Below, piece after piece: positions 1 through 8,192 of a stretch of DNA of 64,000 nt (the first letter of the stretch is position 1; each line of letters opens with the position of its first letter). The DNA comes from Segatella albensis DSM 11370 = JCM 12258 (GTDB taxonomy: Bacteria; Bacteroidota; Bacteroidia; Bacteroidales; Bacteroidaceae): the NCBI RefSeq assembly GCF_000426565.1, contig NZ_AUFP01000009.1, positions 1 through 64,000 on the forward strand. The letters are read 5' to 3'. The notes beneath the pieces are model-generated. The model worked only from the letters and a program-made list of their open reading frames with translations, was not told the origin of the DNA and ran no database searches. A program made the position numbers and the translations under genes.

Positions 1-180
1 CATTGTAAAATATCTTTTACTTCTTTCGAAGTCTAATTGTCTGTTCAGAACGATTATCCTTTATAGTTACCAAGTCTAAAAGCACCTTCAATTAATTGAA
101 CGGTTCGTTTTATTACCCAAGTTTTACATTTTTAATTATGCAAACTCGCTTCTTGTACTACTTCTCTGTTTATGTAAATC

Positions 181-324
181 TTTTCAAAGAACTCTTTCTT
201 CATGCGGCAAAAAGCCTTGTAAGACTCTTGCCTTACTCTTAGGATTCGAGCTTCAATTGTTAGGTTGTTGCCTTGTTCCTGAAAGCGAGTGCAAAGGTAT
301 AACTTTATTGCCAAACTGCCAAAA
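181..324 (-). promoter_or_regulatory. Putative rRNA operon promoter and leader (16S off the left edge)
   Basis: On the minus strand a Bacteroidota promoter is visible: -33 TTTG at 320-323, a 20-bp gap, and -7 TACCTTTG at 292-299. About 100 bp downstream, at 181-194, lies GAGTTCTTTGAAAA, which resembles the boxA antitermination element of rRNA leaders. No convincing coding sequence fits between the promoter and the window edge, and transcription runs off the left side. I infer an rrn leader with the 16S gene just outside. The 16S gene itself is not visible, so this rests on promoter quality, the boxA-like motif and the untranslated leader. Confidence 0.55.
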
Positions 325-452
325 CTTTCATGAGAAAAATTCGAGATTTTTGCAAAGTTTTCGTAATATTTGACAAATAAAAAAAATAGAATATGGAATT
401 TATACCTTATTATATATGAACACAATAAATTATATAAGACAAGCCTACATAG

Positions 453-507
453 AATACCTAAAAGTTATGATTAATATCTTCCTTACATTTCATGCATTTT
501 AGGTATT
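453..507. repeat. Inverted repeat with 11-bp perfect arms
   Basis: AATACCTAAAA at 453-463 is the exact reverse complement of TTTTAGGTATT at 497-507, with a 33-nt spacer. It lies in the roughly 440-bp gap between the putative rrn promoter and the flavodiiron gene, where I see no credible gene. Function unknown; an operator or a structured RNA are both possible. Confidence 0.5.
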
Positions 508-610
508 GCACCATTTCACCAAAACATCTAACTTTGCACCGAAACAAATAAATAAGCCATAATAGATAATATTCGCTAAGGATAAAATTCATAATGTTTT
601 TGTATACCAA

Positions 611-640
611 ATAAGAGCCAGCTGTGAAGCCGGCTCTTAT
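611..640. terminator. Hairpin, possible terminator
   Basis: A 12-bp stem with one mismatch: ATAAGAGCCAGC at 611-622, loop TGTGAA, GCCGGCTCTTAT at 629-640. Only a short T-run follows on the minus strand and none on the plus strand. It could end a small unrecognised transcript in this gap or insulate the rrn promoter. Confidence 0.35.
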
Positions 641-713
641 CATCTGCAATATATCCAATATCTTTTAGTAAATATTAACAACGAACAGATATACAACTTT
701 CTGACAAATACTC

Positions 714-721
714 TATATTTG
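714..721 (+). promoter_or_regulatory. -7 promoter element of the flavodiiron gene
   Basis: TATATTTG matches the Bacteroidota -7 consensus TAnnTTTG and sits 42 bp before the start codon. I do not see a clear TTTG -33 box at the usual spacing. Confidence 0.55.
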
Positions 722-763
722 CATCAATAAGTATTACACATCTTAAACTTAACATTATCAATC

Positions 764-1951
764 ATGGCAAAGAAAATTACAGATAAAGTGACTTGGGTTG
801 GAAAAATAGACTGGGAACTAAAACATTTCCACGGTGACGAACTATCCACAGGAAAGGGATCAAGCTACAATTCATATCTTATCCGCGATAAAAAGACCGC
901 ACTTATAGATACGGTTTGGGGACCATATGATGAAGAATTTGTAACTCACCTGTGTGAAGAAATCGACCTACACGACATAAACTATATCATCATGAACCAT
1001 AATGAGAGTGACCACTCCGGTGCACTTCCAGCACTAATGCGCGAGATTCCAGACACACCAATCTATTGCACCGCCAAAGGCGAAAAGATACTCCGTGGAC
1101 TCTACCATCAGAACTGGAATTATGTTAACGTAAAGACTGGTGATGCCCTCAATATTGGAGACAACACTCTGACCTTCATAGAAGCACCGATGTGTCATTG
1201 GCCCGATACGATGGTAACCTATGCAAGCAACGAACAAATACTCTTTTCCAATGACGTATTTGGACAACATTTCGCCACAGAAAGTCTCTATGACGACACT
1301 GTCAGTAAGTCAGATCTCTTTTACGAAACAGAAAAGTACTATGCCAACATTTTGAATCTTTATAACCCAATGGTACAGAAAAAGATAAAAGAGATTGTCG
1401 CTATGAATTTACCCTTACGCATGATATGTCCAAGTCATGGTATAATTTGGACCAATCACATTAAAGATGTCATCGATTGTTATCTTTCATGGAGCAACAA
1501 TTATCAAGAGAATCAAATAACTATTATTTACGACACAATGTGGCAAAGTACACGCCGTATGGCAGAAGCGATAGCCGATGGCATTCGGCAACAAGACCCT
1601 ACCATCAAGGTGAAACTTATGAATGCTGTAAAAGATGATAAAAATGATATCATCGTTGAGGTATTCCGCTCTCGTGGCATCCTCATCGGGAGTCCCACGG
1701 TAAATATGGGAATTACTTTCGCTATTGCAGGCATCATAGAAATGATTCACGGTATGAAGTTCAAGAACAAGACCTTTGGAGCATTTGGTTCCTCCGGATG
1801 GGGCGGCGGCGCAGAGAAACGTATAGCCGACCGAATGACAGAAGCAGGTTGGAAACAAGCAACAGAACCTTTTAAACTTCTTTGGGCACCAGACCGTGAT
1901 GGAGAAAAAGCATGTCGAGAATACGGAAAGCTATTTGCTCAAAAATGCTAA
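764..1951 (+). CDS. fprA: A-type flavodiiron protein (oxygen or NO reductase)
   Basis: Cytoplasmic flavodiiron protein of 395 residues, the standard two-domain length. The N-terminal metallo-beta-lactamase domain (about 1-245) carries the diiron ligands H79-x-E81-x-D83-H84, H145, D164 and H225. The C-terminal flavodoxin domain (about 253-393) binds FMN. All canonical metal ligands of the active A-type group are present, so it should reduce O2 to water and/or NO to N2O using electrons from a rubredoxin-like donor; which substrate matters cannot be read from sequence. It sits alone behind its own -7 box and faces a Fur-family regulator gene across a 33-bp gap holding a shared terminator. This context fits a role in oxygen tolerance of an anaerobe. 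Confidence 0.93.
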   Translation: MAKKITDKVTWVGKIDWELKHFHGDELSTGKGSSYNSYLIRDKKTALIDTVWGPYDEEFVTHLCEEIDLHDINYIIMNHNESDHSGALPALMREIPDTPIYCTAKGEKILRGLYHQNWNYVNVKTGDALNIGDNTLTFIEAPMCHWPDTMVTYASNEQILFSNDVFGQHFATESLYDDTVSKSDLFYETEKYYANILNLYNPMVQKKIKEIVAMNLPLRMICPSHGIIWTNHIKDVIDCYLSWSNNYQENQITIIYDTMWQSTRRMAEAIADGIRQQDPTIKVKLMNAVKDDKNDIIVEVFRSRGILIGSPTVNMGITFAIAGIIEMIHGMKFKNKTFGAFGSSGWGGGAEKRIADRMTEAGWKQATEPFKLLWAPDRDGEKACREYGKLFAQKC

Positions 1952-1958
1952 TAAATCA

Positions 1959-1986
1959 AGGGCTATCAGCATATAAAGATAGCCCT
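1959..1986. terminator. Bidirectional terminator between fprA and the Fur-family gene
   Basis: Perfect 9-bp stem AGGGCTATC (1959-1967) / GATAGCCCT (1978-1986) with a 10-nt loop, followed on the plus strand by a T-rich tract. It overlaps the stop codon of the convergent regulator gene. Confidence 0.75.
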
Positions 1987-2419
1987 ATTTCTTTTTCTTC
2001 TTACACTCAAAGCACACACCCCTTAGAATATAATTGGCACTCGTAACTTCATAACCTTCCGGAATATCAACAGCAGGCATCGGAGTGTCATAAAGGCAAA
2101 ACGTCCTATGACAACATTCACAATAAAAATGAACATGCTCATCATCATCATATTCCGCATCATGACTATGACATAATTCATATTTTATTCCACCTTCACC
2201 ATCTTCAACTATATGTACCACGTGATGTTCACGAAACAGCGTAAGGGTACGGAAAATATTCGACTTGTCTATCGAAAGTATCTTATATTCCAGTTCTTTC
2301 ATGGAAACAGGTCGCTCTTGTACTGCCAGTGTCTTAGCAATAACAATGCGATTCGCCGTCGGCTTTACCCCATGGCATTCCAATAATTTTACAAAATTGT
2401 CATTTTTCATTTTCATCAA
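1985..2419 (-). CDS. Fur/PerR-family metalloregulator
   Basis: A 144-residue Fur-superfamily repressor: winged helix in the N-terminal half (about 8-80), dimerisation and metal domain after it. Two CxxC pairs (C100/C103 and C136/C139) form the structural zinc site. H84, H86, H95 and H97 supply likely regulatory metal ligands. Fur, PerR and Zur cannot be told apart safely from sequence alone. The adjacent convergent flavodiiron gene makes an oxidative-stress (PerR-like) role attractive, but that is inference. The acidic stretch around residues 88-94 and the C-terminal run of lysines are unusual. Its upstream side carries a five-unit GTTAAC palindrome array rather than an obvious TAnnTTTG promoter. 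Confidence 0.85.
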   Translation of the reverse strand: MMKMKNDNFVKLLECHGVKPTANRIVIAKTLAVQERPVSMKELEYKILSIDKSNIFRTLTLFREHHVVHIVEDGEGGIKYELCHSHDAEYDDDEHVHFYCECCHRTFCLYDTPMPAVDIPEGYEVTSANYILRGVCFECKKKKK

Positions 2420-2465
2420 TAAAAACTACGATATAGAATACTATTTTCTTTCCAGCAGACTAAAT

Positions 2466-2571
2466 TACGCGAATAACTGCGTTGATTTACGAAGTTAACT
2501 ACATCGACTCACGAAGTTAACTGTATAAACTCACGAAGTTAACTATGTAAAGTGATGAAGTTAACTGCATA
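2466..2571. repeat. Array of five 22-bp-period palindromes, GTTAAC type
   Basis: GTTAAC cores start at 2494, 2516, 2538 and 2560, with a decayed core (AATAAC) at 2472, an exact 22-bp period. Each unit is about 18 bp, consensus close to TACGAAGTTAACTGCATA, and the spacers are GATT, GACT, AACT and AAGT. The array sits between the DUF1460 gene and the Fur-family gene, upstream of the latter. The same unit recurs near 29.3 and 59.8 kb. Function unknown. Confidence 0.9.
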
Positions 2572-2582
2572 AAAACTAATAA

Positions 2583-3431
2583 TCACTTCACTCGACAGAC
2601 ACGAATACCCAATTGCGATGGATGTTTCTGCATATACTGCCAAAGCGACATAGGCTCCTCGATTACTTGATGATGAATGCTAGAAGCGTTAAGAAGATGA
2701 AGTTTCCCATCCTTTCCCCACACAGCAATACCAATATGAGAGGTATCGAGTCCTTTCTTTTTAGTGAGGATAACAAGGATATCCCCATCTTGTATCGATT
2801 TTCTTACGCAACTATTACCAATCTGATTCTTAGGGATATAGCGATAACGCTTTCCAGTAACACTTTGTTCCAAAGCACGAATACCAGTCAACCATTGGGG
2901 ATGCGAATCGAGCATTTTATAATTACCTACATGAGTTGACATATAATTGACCCTTACAATCTGTATTCCACAGAAAGGAGGGTTAGGAGAATCTATTTTC
3001 TCGACAATTTTCTCACGCTCATTATCATCCATCCATACCGTAAAATAATGCTGGCGACATACATAATCTACCTTACCTCCAATATATCTGATATGCCGAA
3101 GAGCATCACAAAAGGCAGCAAACGTAGTCTTTCGCTGTTCCGCACATCGTGTAAGGGCTGCGACCTGCTCAACATAGGTAGTACAATCCAACTCAGAAAG
3201 ATTTACAATTAATTGTTCTTCTTTCGTTCGATCAAGTGTACCTCCAACATATGGAACTCCAACAAACTTCCGACCGAAATACAACATCCAACTACCTGCC
3301 TTACGCGCCTTCATCCGAGAAGCTTCTCGGAGCAATTGTTCTATTCTACAACGGCCTTCGGAGCTACACAATACCTGTGCACGAATTTGCGACGTCCATA
3401 CCATCAACAACAATAAAAAATATTTCTTCAT
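2583..3431 (-). CDS. Secreted DUF1460 amidase-like cysteine hydrolase
   Basis: A 282-residue protein with an N-terminal signal peptide (hydrophobic residues 5-12, likely cleavage near AQ at 18-19) and a DUF1460 domain, an NlpC/P60-like fold linked to N-acetylmuramoyl-L-alanine amidases. The probable nucleophile is C83 in LDCTTYVEQ and the partner histidine is H232 in TSHIGIAV. These motifs support a cell-wall amidase or peptidase acting in the periplasm; the exact bond cut is not known from sequence. Its start codon overlaps the stop of the upstream DUF4421 gene by 4 nt, so the two are probably translationally coupled. It is the last gene of the minus-strand operon. Confidence 0.85.
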   Translation of the reverse strand: MKKYFLLLLMVWTSQIRAQVLCSSEGRCRIEQLLREASRMKARKAGSWMLYFGRKFVGVPYVGGTLDRTKEEQLIVNLSELDCTTYVEQVAALTRCAEQRKTTFAAFCDALRHIRYIGGKVDYVCRQHYFTVWMDDNEREKIVEKIDSPNPPFCGIQIVRVNYMSTHVGNYKMLDSHPQWLTGIRALEQSVTGKRYRYIPKNQIGNSCVRKSIQDGDILVILTKKKGLDTSHIGIAVWGKDGKLHLLNASSIHHQVIEEPMSLWQYMQKHPSQLGIRVCRVK

Positions 3432-4621
3432 CGTTTACCGAAATTAAAACCTATATAGAAATTTAAATAGCCAAAGAAATTATTTGTCGAGAATTGTTTC
3501 TTGGTATAGTTATAGCTATGCAGAATAGCACTAGCACCCGCATACCATTTCATATTATTATAGACCAATCCGAAACGTCCGATTCCATCAACATTAATGT
3601 TTTTCAAATTAAAATCACGAAGTGTGAATCGACCATGATTGGTATCCGAAAGGGTATGCTTATAAGCCAAAGCTGCCGACAGACTTGCATTAAAAAGCCA
3701 ATGCGGAGCAAAGACCCAGTTATAGCTATAACCGCAACTAAAAGAAATATCAGTATATTCTATTTTCCCAAAAAGTCTACTACTATCCAATCCTATTTCT
3801 AAAGAAGAAAGGTTAAGACGCTCGCGAGTTAACTTATCCAGTTTATTCCAATCCATAGACAACTTTTGATTGGTGTAACCAATACCAGCCAACCAACTTC
3901 CTGCACTATGACGCTGCACGGTACTCTGACTATAAGCAGCAGGATAAGAAAAACGTCTATGATTGAATATGTAATACAAATTAACCCCCTTGATGCTAGA
4001 ATTCAATCCTTCAAAATCTACATCTTTGATTGCATCGGTATTTATATTTTTCTCTAAGTCAAGACTGCAAATACGATAATTATTACCAGTCTCACGCCAA
4101 AACAAATCTACGCCTACCAAACTGCTATATAAACTCAAACCAAATTCTTTACGATTTGATTTCTCTGAATTCATACTGATATGTTTCAAATCTATCGTAT
4201 AGCCTAGAAAGATCCATCTCCACCCCACATAAGGACCCAACTTATACGACACTTCCGGTGCAAAGGTAATACTATTTCCATCTTTCTCAGACAGTCTATA
4301 CATCTCATATGTATTCGTACTCTGGAGCATGACAGTATAATTATATCGTTGTGGTTCAATATAATTTGTATCAATATTATTAAACTCCTGAAAGAGCCGG
4401 ATAAAACTTTTTCCGATGCGACGAAAAAATGTTTTCTTATGACGTATACAGGTCAGAGTATCAGAAACATTACATGACCGATCAACATTTTCTGAAGAAT
4501 TTACGACAGACGAAACATCAATCAGAGAAGGATTGGTGCAAATAGTTTCCCTGAACGAATCTGCCTTAACATGATTGCCAAGAAACAGAAGAAACAATAT
4601 CGAACATATCAATCTTTCCAC
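3428..4621 (-). CDS. DUF4421 outer-membrane beta-barrel protein
   Basis: A 397-residue protein with a signal peptide (residues 1-20) followed by a region typical of the Bacteroidota family DUF4421. The NNIDTNYIEP motif near residue 80 and alternating aromatic beta-strand segments ending in a C-terminal GFNFGKR strand suggest an outer-membrane barrel. The biochemical function of the family is not known. The gene overlaps the oxidoreductase upstream by 13 nt and the amidase downstream by 4 nt, so it is embedded in one transcript. The pairing with a DUF1460 amidase suggests an envelope role. Confidence 0.8.
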   Translation of the reverse strand: MERLICSILFLLFLGNHVKADSFRETICTNPSLIDVSSVVNSSENVDRSCNVSDTLTCIRHKKTFFRRIGKSFIRLFQEFNNIDTNYIEPQRYNYTVMLQSTNTYEMYRLSEKDGNSITFAPEVSYKLGPYVGWRWIFLGYTIDLKHISMNSEKSNRKEFGLSLYSSLVGVDLFWRETGNNYRICSLDLEKNINTDAIKDVDFEGLNSSIKGVNLYYIFNHRRFSYPAAYSQSTVQRHSAGSWLAGIGYTNQKLSMDWNKLDKLTRERLNLSSLEIGLDSSRLFGKIEYTDISFSCGYSYNWVFAPHWLFNASLSAALAYKHTLSDTNHGRFTLRDFNLKNINVDGIGRFGLVYNNMKWYAGASAILHSYNYTKKQFSTNNFFGYLNFYIGFNFGKR

Positions 4622-5592
4622 AAGATACGATCAAGAACCCAATTGGTTGGTGTTGCAGAAATACTTGTACACTCACAAGTGCCAATACCTTGCATATCCT
4701 CAATAACACTTTTGATGATAGGTAACTGTACATAAGGTGGATTAGGAACCTCTATATTCATATCACCCTCACTAGTAACCAAACGTATAGGATCATAATT
4801 AAATACAGAGAAACTCACCGTACCTCGCGTTCCTATCACCTCTATGCGATCTTCCTTGGCACTTTCGTGCCCAACAAAACACCAACTTCCACTACCAGGA
4901 ATACCACTTTCAAAATAGAAACACGCAGAAATTGTATCCTCAGCCTGATATAAATGAGCACGATTGGCCGGATAGCCATGGGCACGAGTTATCACTCCAA
5001 AGATATCCTGAAGCAAATCCAACTGATGAGGAGCCAAATCGTAAAAATAGCCACCACCAGAGATATCCGGTTGAAGGCGCCAAGGTAATGTATCACCACG
5101 ACTATAATCCAAATCACGAGGAGGTACTGAGAAACGTACTTGAACATTCACGACATCTCCAACAGTACCGTTTTTTATGATTTCCTTGACTTTTTGGAAA
5201 TAAGGTAGATATCGCCTATAATAAGCCACGAAGCAGGGTACGCCCGTCTCCTCACTAATACGATTAATGCGGATACAGTCGGCATAACTGGCAGCCAGCG
5301 GCTTCTCTATGTAACAAGGTTTGCCAGCACGCATCGCCATAATAGCAAACGTAGCATGACTAGAAGGCGGAGTAGCAATATAAATTGCATTAATATCAGG
5401 ATCCTCAATTAATCGGGATGCATCCGTGTACCACTTACGTATATGATGACGCTCGGCATATCGACGTGCCTTATCCTCACTACGACTCATCACAGCCTCG
5501 ACATGCGAGCCTGGCACCTCATTGAAGGCTGGACCAGATTTCTTTTCCGTCACCTCACCACAACCAATAAATCCCCAACTGATTTTCTTCAT
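4609..5592 (-). CDS. Gfo/Idh/MocA-family NAD(P)-dependent oxidoreductase
   Basis: A 327-residue cytoplasmic protein. The N-terminal Rossmann fold opens with GFIGCGEVTEKKSGPAF, a nucleotide-binding glycine motif. The family's EKP motif lies near residue 94 in YIEKPLAASY, its lysine being the usual catalytic residue. The C-terminal alpha/beta domain covers about 125-320. The family oxidises or reduces sugars and their derivatives; no feature here fixes the substrate. It lies between YggS and an envelope barrel protein, with a 13-nt overlap to the next gene, so co-expression is likely but the pathway is unclear. Confidence 0.87.
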   Translation of the reverse strand: MKKISWGFIGCGEVTEKKSGPAFNEVPGSHVEAVMSRSEDKARRYAERHHIRKWYTDASRLIEDPDINAIYIATPPSSHATFAIMAMRAGKPCYIEKPLAASYADCIRINRISEETGVPCFVAYYRRYLPYFQKVKEIIKNGTVGDVVNVQVRFSVPPRDLDYSRGDTLPWRLQPDISGGGYFYDLAPHQLDLLQDIFGVITRAHGYPANRAHLYQAEDTISACFYFESGIPGSGSWCFVGHESAKEDRIEVIGTRGTVSFSVFNYDPIRLVTSEGDMNIEVPNPPYVQLPIIKSVIEDMQGIGTCECTSISATPTNWVLDRILWKD

Positions 5593-5604
5593 GACCTAAA
5601 TATT

Positions 5605-6276
5605 TTAATAGACCCTAGGACCAAATATTGTAGTGCCCACACGTACCATAGTAGAACGATGCTTTACAGCCAACTGATAATCGTGACTCATACCATACGA
5701 ACGCACGGAGAAATGATCATCATCGGCAAAATAGTCATGCTTGATTTCATCAAAGAAGCAAGCGGCAGTTTCAAAATCGCTCTCTATACGGGCAGTATCG
5801 TCAGTGTTAGAGGCCATCATCATGATTCCACAAATCTGAACATGCTTTAGTTCTCGCCATTCACCACTAGCAAGCAATTGGCGACAATCATCCAGCGACA
5901 AGCCGTATTTTGTAACCTCGGCAGCAATATGAAGTTCTAGAAGCACTTTGATTACGCGATCGCATTTTGCGGCCTGTTTTTCGATTTCGCGCATCAGCTT
6001 CATACTGTCGCAAGCCTCTATCATAGATATATAAGGTGCAATATACTTCACCTTATTAGTTTGCAAATGGCCAATAAAATGCCACTCAATATCATCTGGC
6101 AACACTGCGACCTTCTGCTGCAACTCTTGTTCGCGACTTTCGCCGAAGACCCTTTGACCCTCTGCGTAAGCCGCCTCAATATACTCTTTAGGGTGAAATT
6201 TGCTGATAGCAACCAATTGTACGTTGTTTGGCAAGTTATCCAGCACCTCGTGTAAATTCTTTGCTACATCAAACAT
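5605..6276 (-). CDS. YggS/PROSC-family pyridoxal phosphate homeostasis protein
   Basis: A 223-residue single-domain PLP-binding protein with the fold-type III barrel of the YggS/PLPBP family. The PLP lysine is K26 in VAISKFHP. Other family motifs are FGESREQEL, WHFIGHLQTNK and the C-terminal VRVGTTIFGPR phosphate-binding region. Family members have no known enzyme activity and act in vitamin B6 and amino-acid homeostasis. The length is typical. It is 12 nt upstream of the oxidoreductase gene and 11 nt downstream of the DUF4494 gene. Confidence 0.92.
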   Translation of the reverse strand: MFDVAKNLHEVLDNLPNNVQLVAISKFHPKEYIEAAYAEGQRVFGESREQELQQKVAVLPDDIEWHFIGHLQTNKVKYIAPYISMIEACDSMKLMREIEKQAAKCDRVIKVLLELHIAAEVTKYGLSLDDCRQLLASGEWRELKHVQICGIMMMASNTDDTARIESDFETAACFFDEIKHDYFADDDHFSVRSYGMSHDYQLAVKHRSTMVRVGTTIFGPRVY

Positions 6277-6287
6277 AACCTGTATAT

Positions 6288-6791
6288 TTATTCTCCCTTA
6301 GGTTGCTCCTCATATTCAGGAACATCATTCTTTTCCTCTTTCTTAGAAGCATGATGTTCGAAGACATCCATAATTTTGGTTTCGTTGATACTAGAAATCA
6401 CATAGTCAACGATAGATCCCTTCATAGCTTCATCGACATGATTTACCGCGCTGGCGAAACTTCCGGCCTGTACCAGATAAGTAACAGTAGAACGCTTTTC
6501 CTTCTCTGTTTTCTCATCGATAGTGATAAACTGCAGTTTAGCCTTATACCATTTATCATCTTTATCCATGTCACTGAAGAAGATCTCACCATATGCAGCA
6601 GGAGAGATACTGGTAATCTTCATATCTCCACTAATATACGACATCATTTCTTCGGTAATAGCACTTTCTGCATCTGTGAAAGTAAAAGCATCGACAACAT
6701 ACTGCTCAACGACAGGTTTCTCCATGCCGTCTTCCATCATCTTCTGATATTTTACTTTGGTCTCAAACCAAGTACTTGTTCTACTTCTCAT
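6288..6791 (-). CDS. DUF4494 protein
   Basis: A 167-residue protein recognisable as the Bacteroidota family DUF4494 (N-terminal RSRTSTWFETKVKY, then FTFTDAESAI). Function unknown. No signal peptide or membrane segment is visible, so it is probably cytosolic. The C-terminal 25 residues are charged and low in complexity. It is the first gene of the five-gene minus-strand operon and has a TATTTTTG -7 box at 6833-6840. The divergent spacer to the aminotransferase contains a small TATCAC/GTGATA inverted repeat at 6863-6878. Confidence 0.8.
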   Translation of the reverse strand: MRSRTSTWFETKVKYQKMMEDGMEKPVVEQYVVDAFTFTDAESAITEEMMSYISGDMKITSISPAAYGEIFFSDMDKDDKWYKAKLQFITIDEKTEKEKRSTVTYLVQAGSFASAVNHVDEAMKGSIVDYVISSINETKIMDVFEHHASKKEEKNDVPEYEEQPKGE

Positions 6792-6832
6792 TTTATATAT
6801 AGGTTTATATTTCCACTAAAATTCTTGCCATG

Positions 6833-6840
6833 CAAAAATA
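6833..6840 (-). promoter_or_regulatory. -7 promoter element of the DUF4494-yggS operon
   Basis: Minus-strand TATTTTTG, 42 bp upstream of the start codon. The -33 region is weak. An inverted repeat, TATCAC-N4-GTGATA at 6863-6878, lies just upstream and could be an operator for either divergent operon. Confidence 0.5.
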
Positions 6841-6944
6841 ACAAAATAAAATGAAATAGAAATATCACAAGAGTGATAAATATCAAAAAAGAGCGTTTTT
6901 TAAATATTTCTCCTTTTCATTTACCAATTCTCGATATATTTGTT

Positions 6945-6952
6945 TATCTTTG
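6945..6952 (+). promoter_or_regulatory. -7 promoter element of the aminotransferase gene
   Basis: TATCTTTG, 32 bp before the start codon, matches TAnnTTTG. No good TTTG is found 19-21 bp upstream. Confidence 0.55.
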
Positions 6953-6983
6953 CACCTTGATAATTAACAAATGATACAGAATC

Positions 6984-8189
6984 ATGCCTGAAATATCAGT
7001 TCGTGGACTTGAAATGCCAGAGTCACCTATTAGGAAATTGGCTCCTTTGGCTACAGCAGCTAAAAATCGTGGCATTAAAGTTTATCACTTAAATATTGGT
7101 CAGCCAGACCTCCCCACTCCACAATGTGGTCTTGATGCGCTAAAACATATCGACCGCACAGTACTGGAGTATTCTCCTAGTCAAGGATATTTGAGCTATC
7201 GCACAAAACTCGTTGACTACTACAAGAAATTTAACATCGACGTTACTCCCGACGATATTATTATTACGGCCGGAGGTAGTGAGGCTGTACTTTTTGCATT
7301 TATGAGTTGTTTGAATCCTGGCGATGAAATCATCGTGCCAGAACCAGCTTATGCCAACTACATGGCCTTTGCCATCTCAGCCGGTGCAAAAATACGTACA
7401 ATAGCGACAACTATAGACGAAGGGTTTTCTCTGCCAAAAGTTGAAAAGTTTGAGGAACTCATCAATGAGCGTACTCGAGCTATTATGATTTGTAACCCTA
7501 ACAACCCAACAGGCTATCTATACACACGAAGAGAGATGAATCAAATTCGTGATTTGGTAAAGAAATATGACCTTTATCTATTCTCTGATGAAGTGTATAG
7601 AGAGTATATCTACACAGGTTCTCCTTATATTAGTGCCATGCACCTAAAAGGAATCGAAGAGAATGTCGTACTCATCGACTCTGTATCAAAGCGCTATTCA
7701 GAATGCGGTATTCGTGTGGGCGCACTGATTACCAAAAACGAACAGATCCGCAAAGCCGTAATGAAATTCTGTCAGGCACGTTTAAGCCCTCCTCTTATTG
7801 GACAAATAGTAGCAGAGGCTTCGCTTGATGCACCAGAGGAATATTATCGCGATGTATACGATGAATATGTAGAAAGACGTAAATGCCTTATCGACGGATT
7901 GAATCGCATTCCAGGAGTGTACTCTCCTATTCCTATGGGTGCGTTCTATACCGTAGCGAAGTTACCAGTAGATGACGCCGAGAAATTCTGCCGCTGGTGC
8001 TTACAGGATTTCAACTATGAGAACGAAACCGTCATGATGGCTCCAGCCGCTGGTTTCTATACGACACCAGGTGCAGGAATCAATCAAGTGCGCATCGCTT
8101 ATGTATTAAAGAAAGCTGATTTGGAAAGAGCTCTATTTGTGCTTCGTAAAGCACTAGAGACCTATCCAGGAAGAATTGATGAGGAATAA
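6984..8189 (+). CDS. Class I/II PLP-dependent aminotransferase
   Basis: A 401-residue fold-type I aminotransferase. The PLP lysine is K236 in SVSKRYSECG. NPNNPTG at 171-177 and D202 in SDEVYREY bind the cofactor, and the substrate arginine lies near the C-terminus. It resembles the aspartate/aromatic aminotransferase group; the amino acid used cannot be settled from sequence. It is followed after 3 nt by a LolC/E-like permease gene, so the two are probably co-transcribed although no functional link is apparent. Confidence 0.92.
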   Translation: MPEISVRGLEMPESPIRKLAPLATAAKNRGIKVYHLNIGQPDLPTPQCGLDALKHIDRTVLEYSPSQGYLSYRTKLVDYYKKFNIDVTPDDIIITAGGSEAVLFAFMSCLNPGDEIIVPEPAYANYMAFAISAGAKIRTIATTIDEGFSLPKVEKFEELINERTRAIMICNPNNPTGYLYTRREMNQIRDLVKKYDLYLFSDEVYREYIYTGSPYISAMHLKGIEENVVLIDSVSKRYSECGIRVGALITKNEQIRKAVMKFCQARLSPPLIGQIVAEASLDAPEEYYRDVYDEYVERRKCLIDGLNRIPGVYSPIPMGAFYTVAKLPVDDAEKFCRWCLQDFNYENETVMMAPAAGFYTTPGAGINQVRIAYVLKKADLERALFVLRKALETYPGRIDEE

Positions 8190-8192
8190 AGA

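Noticed and set aside
132..425. 97-codon open frame on the minus strand
   Set aside because: It begins upstream of a strong promoter at 292-323 and runs through a boxA-like leader; composition is not protein-like.
458..658. 66-codon open frame on the minus strand
   Set aside because: It spans two inverted repeats and has no promoter or recognisable motif.
2466..2571. CRISPR array interpretation of the 22-bp repeats
   Set aside because: The spacers are only 4 bp, the units are palindromic, and no cas genes are present.
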